The translations under genes and the position numbers were made by a program. From the NCBI GenBank assembly GCA_963281255.1, contig OY725497.1, positions 1,178,001-1,242,000 on the forward strand: a DNA stretch of 64,000 nucleotides, written 5' to 3'. Under the pieces are notes generated by a model. That model made no database searches. It was not told the DNA's origin and was given only the letters and a program-made list of their open reading frames with translations. Below, one piece after another: positions 33,001-41,200 of the stretch. The first letter of the stretch is position 1. The number at the start of each line of letters is the position of its first letter. Source of the stretch: Aphrocallistes beatrix (lineage: Eukaryota; Porifera; Hexactinellida; Sceptrulophora; Aphrocallistidae).

Positions 33001-36000
33001 GACCACCCTCTGCGTATGAGAAGGCAAATGTCGGAAGAAATCTGGAGTGAACTTAAGGATTAGATTCGAGTGAAGATGTGTGAACTTGGAATAAAAGAAA
33101 CTAGAAATGAGTGCAACTGCTCTACTCTCCTCGGAGAGCAAGGAAGCCAGCGTGGGAGTGAAGAGATTGAATATTTTGATTGTGATGTCAGCATGGTAGT
33201 CTCCGTAACACTCATCTTGCTGCAAGCTCCTGTCCAGCATGGTACACATGGTATCGTAGGTGTGCTCCGAGTCTACGGACTCGAGAATGGAGAGGAGAAG
33301 AGAGAGGATGTGGTTAGGAGTCGAGTTGCCAGAAAGTAGAGAGAAGATTGGATCAAAAGGATATGGAAGAGAGCCCTGACTCAATCTTTTGCTACGTCTC
33401 TTCCCAACCTGGATTCTCCCAGAGCCGATGTTAGAGAACACGACCCTCGCGAACTCAGGACTCGTGAGGATGTCGGTGCTTCGCTCTAGGAGACAAGAGA
33501 CGAGCCCTTGGTACGGTTGTTCCTTCTGAGAGTTCGCACAGACGGACTGCAGACACTGAAAGGAGATACGGCGTAGGAATTTGTTGGGACTGATTAGTTG
33601 GAGAATTAGCGCAGGGATGATGCACGTGTCAAGAGCTATCTTTTCAATGAATTCGTTTGAATCTTTTGTAGCTTGAAACGAGGAAAGAAAACTCCTGAAC
33701 AGATAGAGAGAGTACACTCTTATTTCCGGTGTGATATTGCGGTGTAGAGCAGTGGCAGCAGGAGGTAGCGTCAGCAGGTTCGAGACGTAGGTGGAGAAGA
33801 CAGTGCCATCATTCAGATGTGCAGCTAGGATGTCCAGCATAACCTCCTTAAAAGCAGGACGGAGAGAAGAATTGGATAAGTCTAGTTCGATCAGTAGAAA
33901 GAGAAGAGACAATGTTATCTGTACTTCCAAATCGACATCTGAGAGATCTTCTCTCCAGAAAAAGTTCGAAGTAGAACCAGAATTTCCGATTCGAGACACG
34001 ATGCTTGAGAAGGTCCAGACTGAGAGGCGACAGAGAGCGCATCTCGACACGAAGTCAGACTTAGGATTCAGAGTCGGGGCAGTCAGAATTGCTTGCAGCT
34101 CTGACGTCATATTCTGCATATTTCCATAGTCGGAGCTAAGAATGTCAAAGAATTGGTCATATTTGATGAACATCTTGATGAAGTCTGAAGCTAAGCAGTA
34201 GAATGGCTGTTGCTTAGACATAGAATTGAATAGAAGCGCGAGGATACACATTGAAGTTAGAATGTGTTTGTTGTCTTTCAGAGAAGTGAATAGAAAATCA
34301 ACAAAACACTCCAAGCTTGTAGAAGTTTCAAGTCTCCCAGAAATAAAGTTGAGGAGGGCTACATTATAGGAGACAAGTGATTCGAGCGGAGAATCCTTGT
34401 CCAACTTCCCAAGATTCATATCAGAAACAAACTTAGCTAATCCATGCAATAATGGCTGGTGCTGAATGAGAGCGAACTGACTCAGGAGCTGGTGAACCTG
34501 TAGGTTCAGCTTGAGGGTTGGAACTCGTAGCTGCATCAGGTCTACGAGCAGAAGAGTGATGCGATTGAGGAAGTGGGGAGCAGAGGCCAACGACTCCTCG
34601 CTACACATTAGCTGCAGGCAAGATAACACGCAAGATCGCCAAGCCTTGGACTGGATGCGAACTAGTCCAAGCGAACATACGTCTAACAGAATCTCCACTA
34701 GATGCACGGGAGGGAATATCTGGAATAGAGAGACTCCGATCTCGAGGACTGCGAGCACGACCTGAGCTTCTTGATCCCGAATCCGTTCCTTCAGGCTCTC
34801 CCGGATGAACTCCATGCCCCCCGTCTCCACCCCTCGCGAGCAGATCTGCTCGCTGATCTGCAGCACCGCGGCCAGTCGCGTCTCAGTGTCCGCGTGGCTG
34901 AGGCTGAGGAAGAGGCTGCTCTCGGAGTCCAGGCCGCGGCACTCGTTGCCTGCCAGATAGACGGACAGCGCGTATTGCCTGATGAACCCGTTGCAGTTGA
35001 TGCCGTTCTCCTGCGGACCCGGGCCTCCGCTCCCTGCCCCCTGCTCGGCCCTCTCCACGGCCTCTCTCACTGCGGAGGGATATCTGCGCGCCAGAATTCT
35101 CCCGAATTCTACCAGAGCAGTGGCTGCTCCACACTCACTGTCCTCCCTCTCCATCACGCCGACGTATCTATCTGCGATGTGCGCGAATATCTGCTGGATC
35201 GAGTCGAGACCGAATTCTATACTCTTAAGAATGGCTACAGCGAATTCCATCTGTTCATTCCCTGACTGCACACTCTCGTCGATATAAAGACTCAGCAAGC
35301 AAATGCACAGTTTGTCCATCTTGAAAGTGGAATCCAGCTCGAATACGGCGTCCAAGTAATTCTGGGACTTGGAGAGGACTTTCAGGCACTTTTTCGTGAG
35401 GTTGAAGTTGGGCTGAGTGTCTGCTAGCATTGCAAGGCAACCGATGGCATTTCTCGGCAGAGCTGCGGCAGTCCTGCACACCATCCGAACGATCGGGGCG
35501 CAGAGCTCGGCGGACAGGAGGCAGTTGGCGGCGAGACAAGAGGTCAGGATGAGACCAGCAGAGGCGAAGTCCTCAACTCGCGACTTGAGAGCCTCGGTGA
35601 GAGAGGGGAGCAGGATCTGGACCAGGTTCTCCCTAAGGCTCCGCTCCTTCCGGATCACCTGCGCCACGCTGCTGATGTAGAAGTTGGAGGCGGAGTGCGA
35701 CGACGGCCGCTGAGCCCCCTCTTGAGATATCGCGTTGGAGAAGAGCTGGCAAATGAAGGACAGGAAGCTGGGCACAGACAGGGCGTGCTGGACGAGGGAG
35801 AGAGGGGAGAGCGGCATGTTCGACTTCTGAACTGGTTTCAGCCAGTGCCATTCGGACCTCTTGTCAGCTAGCGGGAGCAGCTGCACCATGCGCACGAAGA
35901 GGTTGGTGCTGTAGTAGGGGAGGATGCACTCGAGGAGCGAACTCAGGTTGTAGTGCTGGACCTTGTGCACCGTGATCAGCCATTCGAATAGCTTCTGAGT

Positions 36001-36327
36001 AGGACGTAGTAAGAAGTAAGGGGAGAGGCAAACTATGAATTTGTCTAATAAATTATTCAATTTTCCGTTCTCCTCCGCCGTAAGCATCCCTCTGTCTCTC
36101 TCCAAATAAGAAGCCTTGAAGAGGCGCTGGAATTCTGAGAAGGAGGAGTCAATCGAGACGATTTCCTCAAACCCATTCTTCGCAAGAGCCAGCACGAGCT
36201 CTCGGTCTATCTCCACGGCGCTCTTCCCCTCGAACAGGAAGCTCGGCTGCCATTTGGAGTCCAGCTGTCTGGGAGTGACGAGGGCAGGCTGCGCTATGTC
36301 TCTCAGTTGAGTGGATAGTGACGTCAT
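30088..36327 (-). CDS. HEATR1: HEATR1/UTP10, U3 snoRNP (small-subunit processome) protein
   Basis: A giant HEAT-repeat protein of the t-UTP complex that couples rDNA transcription to 18S pre-rRNA processing in the nucleolus. The frame is open up to 36423, but the family start MTSLSTQLRDIA is at 36327, giving 2079 residues, close to the human length (about 2140). The N-terminal block has FLFEGKSAVEIDRE, FIVCLSPYFLLRPTQKLFEW and LPYYSTNLFVRMVQLL. The C-terminal block has VRFASLLALDALFKQLG, VLPDVVPYLAELLEDE and a final ILGDSIQQYF, as in other members. The middle is helical HEAT repeats, with a basic KKKKRGR patch and an acidic linker. The whole 6.2-kb gene is one exon. Confidence 0.97.
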   Translation of the reverse strand: MTSLSTQLRDIAQPALVTPRQLDSKWQPSFLFEGKSAVEIDRELVLALAKNGFEEIVSIDSSFSEFQRLFKASYLERDRGMLTAEENGKLNNLLDKFIVCLSPYFLLRPTQKLFEWLITVHKVQHYNLSSLLECILPYYSTNLFVRMVQLLPLADKRSEWHWLKPVQKSNMPLSPLSLVQHALSVPSFLSFICQLFSNAISQEGAQRPSSHSASNFYISSVAQVIRKERSLRENLVQILLPSLTEALKSRVEDFASAGLILTSCLAANCLLSAELCAPIVRMVCRTAAALPRNAIGCLAMLADTQPNFNLTKKCLKVLSKSQNYLDAVFELDSTFKMDKLCICLLSLYIDESVQSGNEQMEFAVAILKSIEFGLDSIQQIFAHIADRYVGVMEREDSECGAATALVEFGRILARRYPSAVREAVERAEQGAGSGGPGPQENGINCNGFIRQYALSVYLAGNECRGLDSESSLFLSLSHADTETRLAAVLQISEQICSRGVETGGMEFIRESLKERIRDQEAQVVLAVLEIGVSLFQIFPPVHLVEILLDVCSLGLVRIQSKAWRSCVLSCLQLMCSEESLASAPHFLNRITLLLVDLMQLRVPTLKLNLQVHQLLSQFALIQHQPLLHGLAKFVSDMNLGKLDKDSPLESLVSYNVALLNFISGRLETSTSLECFVDFLFTSLKDNKHILTSMCILALLFNSMSKQQPFYCLASDFIKMFIKYDQFFDILSSDYGNMQNMTSELQAILTAPTLNPKSDFVSRCALCRLSVWTFSSIVSRIGNSGSTSNFFWREDLSDVDLEVQITLSLLFLLIELDLSNSSLRPAFKEVMLDILAAHLNDGTVFSTYVSNLLTLPPAATALHRNITPEIRVYSLYLFRSFLSSFQATKDSNEFIEKIALDTCIIPALILQLISPNKFLRRISFQCLQSVCANSQKEQPYQGLVSCLLERSTDILTSPEFARVVFSNIGSGRIQVGKRRSKRLSQGSLPYPFDPIFSLLSGNSTPNHILSLLLSILESVDSEHTYDTMCTMLDRSLQQDECYGDYHADITIKIFNLFTPTLASLLSEESRAVALISSFFYSKFTHLHSNLILKFTPDFFRHLPSHTQRVVVSLLFHILIDETNEYLDSTVVTTRETLSNFTLNSTHIGYILQQNLGIELKQSEATINCFPVRKKKKRGRNSTESKLVPEHISSVLSRVFEVLLECQLSTLESLIPLYFHILALLQEWAGTADQETLEYNNNLLLSLMTKALQSVSPSKLPLFESTFDVLQIIRTIQSSLDVHVQVQGYILLSEAARLMPDRIIHSIMPIFTFMGTNIARNDDGYSFQVIIHAIEALIPPLINVEGVNQPVLNLVRAVLQVFVDAYPHIPTHRRITLFVHLVTVIGPKQYLYLLVILLILSDQKDKTTKLRAFARSLLANFELEIQISTFVDMMRFLDCVAGTEEKGCENGAGDPDETGISEDLPPQSIQDLSVQMIEFQKNYISNKHFAKRVTAARSAGVEVDGYLVSMIERGLTHIERVVGDEVESAELKLLNSILTFLAKERLVEFIKQISDQFEPITVDKLLHLLHRRLNGWNESSELESLTQFIELSSFLLKWSSSEQNTEVGRKSAVQSLTLIVRVLGPSCADLLHKPVKRLLKILCNNHRDSVVLGEQLLLLSELVAILKIQFLPHLPQLIPYLIQKYRTSLIDVSDDSLAHGCLSVFSQLLQHISNFLSPYLPDLVSISVEEQSHRSDRVSGMLEGMRSCIGTQVSFRIILSNVQKVMTDFENNKNNIPHLSHLLSILGESLLHVNKSDLSASHSSLHELLLQTFDFRSVNGGEEEAVISRIEEACSSVYINFILKLSERAFKSLYLQLREWGTNEDSPKERLIPFYLLSCKLANKLKSIFSIYLIYFVENVVEVLNRTHLETETEDQLFHNETSSSCVLLTHVLNCLENCLKFDQEQILTREYFDLLKHPLISQLTNTLGGNDEFQNRVTTHFIPCLLQFAARAEQDGMWKELTVEVLIISKSSSPRVRFASLLALDALFKQLGSEFLQVLPDVVPYLAELLEDESVEVEQQCQVVISTIESILGDSIQQYF

Positions 36328-36733
36328 TCTCCTCAAGTATGCTTCTATTGACTGACAGAGTTGGTAAATATACTTGACAGTTACGAAGAGAGCTAAACCT
36401 AGCATCGTATACCGCCATAGCAAAAGGGAATTGTGTCCGACTATTACACTTTTAGTGCAGCTTCTCTAAGATGTCCCTATGCATGACGGTGTGTTCTGAA
36501 GATCGCTTATTATGAACCCCTTAAGCGATCAAAAAATGTGTCCGTTGCAAAGAGAACATATATTTGCTCATTGGATACGAGTTTTATGAAAACAGAATTA
36601 GGATCAGAGGGTCGTTCAATATATACGAATTTTATTTCTAGCTGGGTATAAGATCCCGTCTGATTATCTTCATGAAATATATAGCATCGCATGAAACTTA
36701 GATTAGATTACTAGTCGAAGCCAATGATGAAGT
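36328..36733. other. upstream region of HEATR1
   Basis: Presumed promoter and 5' untranslated region. The HEATR1 frame stays open upstream of the chosen start to 36423 without family similarity. No defined motif recognised. Confidence 0.4.
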
Positions 36734-37097
36734 ATACCGTATTTCCCTGAATAAGCGCCGGTTTGATAAGCGCCGGGTCTAAAGGGTGAGCGAAATAAAT
36801 AAGCGCCGGGGCTCGAATAAGCGTCGGATTCCGGGGCATTTTAGTTCTCTGAACATCATATCAAACTAGTATTCTCAGTAGTGGCATAGATACAAGTACT
36901 TTTTGAAACATTACATTATCCTTTTTTAATAGAACTAACATTCTCAGTTGTGGCAAAAATAAAAGTGCCAGTCAATGTAGTAAACAAAAAAAGAGCGCCG
37001 GGTCAAAATAGCGAATGAAATAAATAAGCGCTGGGGCTTGAATAAGCGCCGGGTCTAAAGGGTGCACGAAATAAATAATTATTCGAAGCAATACGGT
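36734..37097. mobile_element. MITE with TACCGTATTTCCCT ends, copy 2
   Basis: taccgtatttccctgaataa begins the element and caatacggta ends it. Inside, gaataagcgccggg, tctaaagggtg and cgaaataaataagcg recur three times. It is the same family as 18013-18282. The right end is less well kept. Confidence 0.7.
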
Positions 37098-37200
37098 AGT
37101 CTTAATTAAGCGATACTACATGTATTAATTCAAACATTTAATATGTGACTTGATAAATTGAGAAATACATAAATATAGCGAATAAAGAAATGATATGAAG

Positions 37201-38100
37201 TTAGCACAAGTTGCTAACTGGGCCTCGCATGCGGCAGCTGTCGGGACTGCTATTCAGAAGAAACAGTGCACCTGTGTTACAGGCACAGAGCCTGAGCTGG
37301 GGGGTGCTTGTGCCGTTATCCATTGATTCTGCGGTTGAAATAATGAACATGTTGGGAGCAGAAATGTTCATGCGGGGAGAAATAAAGTTAGCTGCATTAT
37401 AAGAAGCTGAAACTAGCCGACCTGATACTTTCACACCTCTACTACCCTCTACCCTGACACCCGAGTCCCCTGTGATGGTGTTAACACCTTTGGAGATAAA
37501 GTTTGTTCCATTTGTAGCATTGGTTAAATTGAGAGTTTGCACCTGAATTCCAGATGTAACATTTAATTTTCTTGCTCTAACTCGAGAGTGGAATGAAACG
37601 TAATTAGAGAGCGATTCCATTTGCAGATTAGAAGAGTTAGCACGAGTAACGTAGATCCTAAATGTAAGAGTGGAAGAAAGTATTGCGTCTCCTGTCATAG
37701 ATAGAAAAGTGGGCGAACTTACTATCCCTACATCATCTGATATCACCGCACCGGCATTCAGTAGAATACGGTTGAGGGAAGAAAGAGACATCGCAGAATC
37801 TGAGTGGATATCCCCTTCCAGCAGTAATCTCTCTACGGACACTGTAGAATGGAGGCGCAAGGTATCTTCATTGACGAACGAGAAGTACAGAGAACCAAAT
37901 GAATTCAAGTGGAGAGAAGCTGATACTATTATCAAAGCGATCAGGTTACCAATGGCCAGTAAGTACATGAAACTGAGGATTATTATTCCAATCAAAATAC
38001 GTTTCCCTCTCACACCTCCTTTAAACAGTTTATCTGAGTCCTCACTTGGCTCGCTCGAGTCCAGTTTGGGATTGTACAAGAATTTCTTCGTGAGAGACAT
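37201..38100 (-). CDS. sarcoglycan (beta/gamma/delta type)
   Basis: Sarcoglycans are single-pass type II glycoproteins of the dystrophin-associated complex. The 299-residue protein has a short cytoplasmic N-terminus (MSLTKKFLYNPKLDSS), one transmembrane segment at about 36-63 (ILIGIIILSFMYLLAIGN, LIALIIV), then a long extracellular beta-rich domain with many N-glycosylation sites (NSSN, NVTS, NLTN, NATN, NISA, NGTS, NSSP). The C-terminal Cys cluster LRLCACNTGALFL...DSC...C matches the conserved sarcoglycan tail. Assignment to beta versus gamma/delta is uncertain; the LCACNTGALFLL form recalls beta. One exon, 0.5 kb from a divergent-looking NHL gene on the same strand. Confidence 0.85.
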   Translation of the reverse strand: MSLTKKFLYNPKLDSSEPSEDSDKLFKGGVRGKRILIGIIILSFMYLLAIGNLIALIIVSASLHLNSFGSLYFSFVNEDTLRLHSTVSVERLLLEGDIHSDSAMSLSSLNRILLNAGAVISDDVGIVSSPTFLSMTGDAILSSTLTFRIYVTRANSSNLQMESLSNYVSFHSRVRARKLNVTSGIQVQTLNLTNATNGTNFISKGVNTITGDSGVRVEGSRGVKVSGRLVSASYNAANFISPRMNISAPNMFIISTAESMDNGTSTPQLRLCACNTGALFLLNSSPDSCRMRGPVSNLC

Positions 38101-38320
38101 TCGATTAATTAAGGAGAGCTAAGGCATCGAAACAGCACAATTGTTCATAATTCAAGGTTAGATTACGCCCCAGAAGTCAAAATAGAGAACTGTCTGCTCT
38201 TCAAAATGTGGGGAGCCTTTTTGGCACAGAACTACAAATTTGAGCATCATATCCATTCAAAAGTTACCTTTTTTGATAAATTTTCTATTTTGACCCCTGC
38301 AGCATATTTTAACCTTAACA

Positions 38321-38465
38321 GCATGGGCGTAAATCCTGGGGGGTAAAAAAGTGGGGGGCACATGTACCCCCCACTTTTTTGTCTGGGGAACCCTAATATC
38401 CATCGCTTCACTCCCTCCAAATAATATAGTATTCCCCACTTTTGAATATGGATTTACGCCCTTGC
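38321..38465. mobile_element. MITE with GGGCGTAAATCC ends
   Basis: gcatgggcgtaaatcc and ggatttacgcccttgc are inverted ends of a 145-bp element. An internal hairpin pairs aaaaaagtggggggca with tgtaccccccacttttttg. It lies between the sarcoglycan and the NHL gene. Confidence 0.75.
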
Positions 38466-38644
38466 TTAACAGTATTCACTAGCATTAAATTGTTTGCAGA
38501 AACTGAAAGTGGTACGAATATAGGAAAAAAAGCGATAAGTTTGAAAATGTTAAAAATGTTAAGTAATACCACTTGTGAAAATATTTTTTACAATTGAAGC
38601 AATTCTTGAATAACAATTTTTAAAATAGAATGAGATCAATCAGT

Positions 38645-39475
38645 TTATGTGAAAAATTGGATGCAAAATCTCTCTCTTCTACACACACTTACAATTTGGG
38701 ACTTTGAATTGATAGCAATGCCCATTGGAAACTCAAATTTTCCCTTTTCTTCGCCTCGTTTTCCAATTTTAGAAATAGATTTGCCATCTGAAGAGAAAAT
38801 CCGAATTGAATCACTCTCACAGTCGCTCAAAAGTAGATTCCCTCGAGCATCTAAAGTGAAGCAATAGACATTACTTACATCAGACCTTATAGATCCTTTC
38901 GTGATTATTCTTTTCAAAAATTCGCCTTCGGAGTTAAAAATGGCAATACAAGGAGATTTCCAATCCAAAACAAATATTTTCTGTTGCCATATATGGACAT
39001 CTTCAGGTGTGTTTAGGAAGCCCACACCAATTTCAGTACAGAGTGGGTGGTCAGGAGACAGTTTCAATATTCTGTTATTCCTTGAATCACAAATGTAAAG
39101 ATCATTCGAATCAGCAGCGAGACGAGTCGGATTATCCAAGTACAAACATGTATTTTGCAAATTTTGCTGGCAAATAGGATAATTCCGTCCGAAAGTAGTA
39201 ATCAGTTCTCCGTTCAACGTCATCAAGGAAACTGAATGGTCACTAAATCCAGTTACGCAAATGATGGAATTGAAAAAGCAGACCCCCCAAGGAGCATCAA
39301 CTCTGATCTTGGAGAGAAGCTCACCAGATGGAGAGAGAATTAGGAGATAGTCAATATGTCCAGTGGCAACGTAGATCCTGTCAGTAAACGGGCAGAACGC
39401 GATCCCTTCTACCAGCTTCAGAAAAGAGGAGTCCTGGGTTTGGGCCACTTTATTACCACTTTTAAAAGTAGCCAT
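38645..39475 (-). CDS. NHL-repeat protein without RING
   Basis: A single-exon 276-residue beta-propeller protein. Repeats of the NHL type are visible: FCPFTDRIYVATGHIDYLLI, LDNPTRLAADSNDLYICDSR, NTPEDVHIWQQKIFVLDWKS, TLDARGNLLLSDCESDSIRI and FPMGIAINSKSQIVSVCRRE. Five to six blades are likely. There is no RING or coiled coil in the frame. An acceptor-like aatcctag stands about 15 bases before the Met, so an upstream exon cannot be excluded. The spacing and the closing blade resemble the C-terminal part of the RING-NHL gene at 11.8-14 kb, so it may be a diverged relative that lost the N-terminal half. Role unknown; NHL propellers bind RNA or protein. Confidence 0.8.
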   Translation of the reverse strand: MATFKSGNKVAQTQDSSFLKLVEGIAFCPFTDRIYVATGHIDYLLILSPSGELLSKIRVDAPWGVCFFNSIICVTGFSDHSVSLMTLNGELITTFGRNYPICQQNLQNTCLYLDNPTRLAADSNDLYICDSRNNRILKLSPDHPLCTEIGVGFLNTPEDVHIWQQKIFVLDWKSPCIAIFNSEGEFLKRIITKGSIRSDVSNVYCFTLDARGNLLLSDCESDSIRIFSSDGKSISKIGKRGEEKGKFEFPMGIAINSKSQIVSVCRRERFCIQFFT

Positions 39476-39772
39476 TTATCAATTTTTGCTAGGATTTGTT
39501 ACATATACCTATTGGTAACAATAAATATACAAGTACTTATCAGATAAATGAATAGAAGAAACAAAGTAAAAAACAGAGTAAAATTGAAAAGAATGGGGTT
39601 GGAATTCCTTCGCTATAAATAGCATCTCCATTGCATTAAAACGCTATCCAGAAAGCATACATAAATACACACACAGGTTGACAACTTTAAATAACATTCA
39701 CATTAGGCCATCTATGTGAAAAGGTTCCCCATAAAATTTTGATTTCCAGACATTCCAAGATTGATCTATAGT

Positions 39773-39988
39773 ATACATGCCAACTTGAGCCATGATAAAA
39801 GCGGGACGCGGTGTTGAATTTCGCGGGGCATGGCGAGATACAATAGAAAAGTATTATACACGAAATCTAATAAAGCGGGATATAATGGAGAAATTTCATG
39901 TAAAAACGGGACACTCGAGAAAATTATCCCATAAAAAGAGATAAAAAAGCGGGACGTCTCGCCAAAAACGGACAGTTGGCATGTATGC
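39773..39988. mobile_element. MITE with GCATACATGCCAAC ends, copy 2
   Basis: tatacatgccaacttgagcc and acagttggcatgtatgc are the inverted ends. Internal agcgggac, aatttcatgtaaaaacggga and cactcgagaaaatta are shared with copy 1 at 11431-11597, which is shorter by about 50 bp. Confidence 0.75.
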
Positions 39989-40259
39989 TTAGATTCCATA
40001 CCCTATTTTTAGCACATATAGAGCAATCATCTTATTTTATTAATATCTCACTGGAACACTTCCAAGCATGTGACCCAAAATACATAATAAAGGAGAGGGA
40101 GTCGGGGAACAGAAACCCCCTGTCCATGCCCCTAGGTTCACTGTGCACAGTGGAGGTACAGGGCACAAGACAGACACAGGGTACGTGGGTTATATTACAG
40201 CTGATGAATTCAATTTATATTTATAGCATATATAATTCTAGAAAATGATTGGTACTCAC

Positions 40260-40706
40260 CAGGGGCGGCGCGAGAGGGGTCGCGATTTTTTTAAAAATAT
40301 TTTTACGATTCTGGAATATTCAAACACATTCTAAGCAGTAAACACAATTCATTGCACTAAATAATCTTGCAGTATTTGAAAAAATAACCGAATCAAGATT
40401 AAAATACAGTCGACTCAGCTTAACCGGGCCACTTTTGGCAGGACCAGAATAGCTCTCACACATAAAATAATACAAAATATTTTCGTCTAATAGGGTTCTC
40501 CGCTTAATCAGGCCAAACTATCCTCTGACCAATGTGGCCCTATTAAGCAGAGCCGACTGTATCAAACTTTTCCCAATACTTATAGCAATCGATCAAATAT
40601 CAAAAAAATTTTATATGTAGGCAGCTGATGGTCCGCTACCCCATCGCGATATTTCCAATTTTCCACCCGTGTGCGACCCCAGAGTATAAACCTGCCGCCG
40701 CCCCTG
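40260..40706. mobile_element. hAT MITE with nested pogo-type MITE
   Basis: caggggcggcgcgagagggg at the left and cctgccgccgcccctg at the right are inverted hAT-type ends. The flanks gtactcac and gtgttcac agree at six of eight positions, a slightly decayed target duplication. A TA-flanked MITE sits inside at 40407-40559. Confidence 0.8.
40407..40559. mobile_element. pogo/Tc-type MITE inside the hAT MITE
   Basis: cagtcgactcagcttaaccg and ttaagcagagccgactg are inverted ends between TA duplications. Centre words ccgggcc, gaccaatgtggccc match the copy at 5525-5652. This is a clear order of events: the hAT MITE came first and this element second. Confidence 0.85.
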
Positions 40707-41200
40707 GTGTTCACCCCTTCAAACAAAAAGGTGCAACTTTTTTTTCGAAGGGGGTGAACACCTTGCTTGAAATATGTACTAATTTTTGAACAAGCGGACC
40801 TATTTTATAGGAGCTAGGAGACAAGCCCAAAGGGCAAGGGCGAATGAGGCAGACAGTGTCCGAAGGCCGCGCTTGTTAGTCATTAGAAAAGTTTGAAATC
40901 GACTTGAAGGAGAAACTAAAATAATCAGTCATGATCACAAGAGAATTCTGACAGAGAAAGTATTAATAAATTACAATGGTGGGAGCTAACCCTTCATCAC
41001 AGTTTCAAACATTAATAATTGACTCTACTTTACAAGAGAAAGCACTGTTTCATACAAAAATAACGAATGAGGAGCAGTTTAATCACTTAGATCACTGGAC
41101 GTGGAAGAATGAGTGCTATAATTCAGCAGGTTAAACTAAATGTAAGTCGCAAACAATCTAAACCTAGCATAATAGAGTAATCAGCAATGAGACAGTCTGA
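40707..41200. other. intergenic, with a truncated hairpin cassette
   Basis: ttcaccccttc / gaagggggtgaa form a hairpin at 40718-40770. At 40820-40877 agcccaaagggcaagggcg, gcagacagtgtccg and ggccgcgcttgt look like a worn copy of the family A/B 3' cassette. The rest up to the RING gene is plain AT-rich DNA. Confidence 0.5.

Noticed and set aside
34771-35265. 164-residue open frame on the plus strand, plus several others at 30782-36310
   Set aside because: They lie antisense to HEATR1 and are by-products of its codon usage; no domain is visible.
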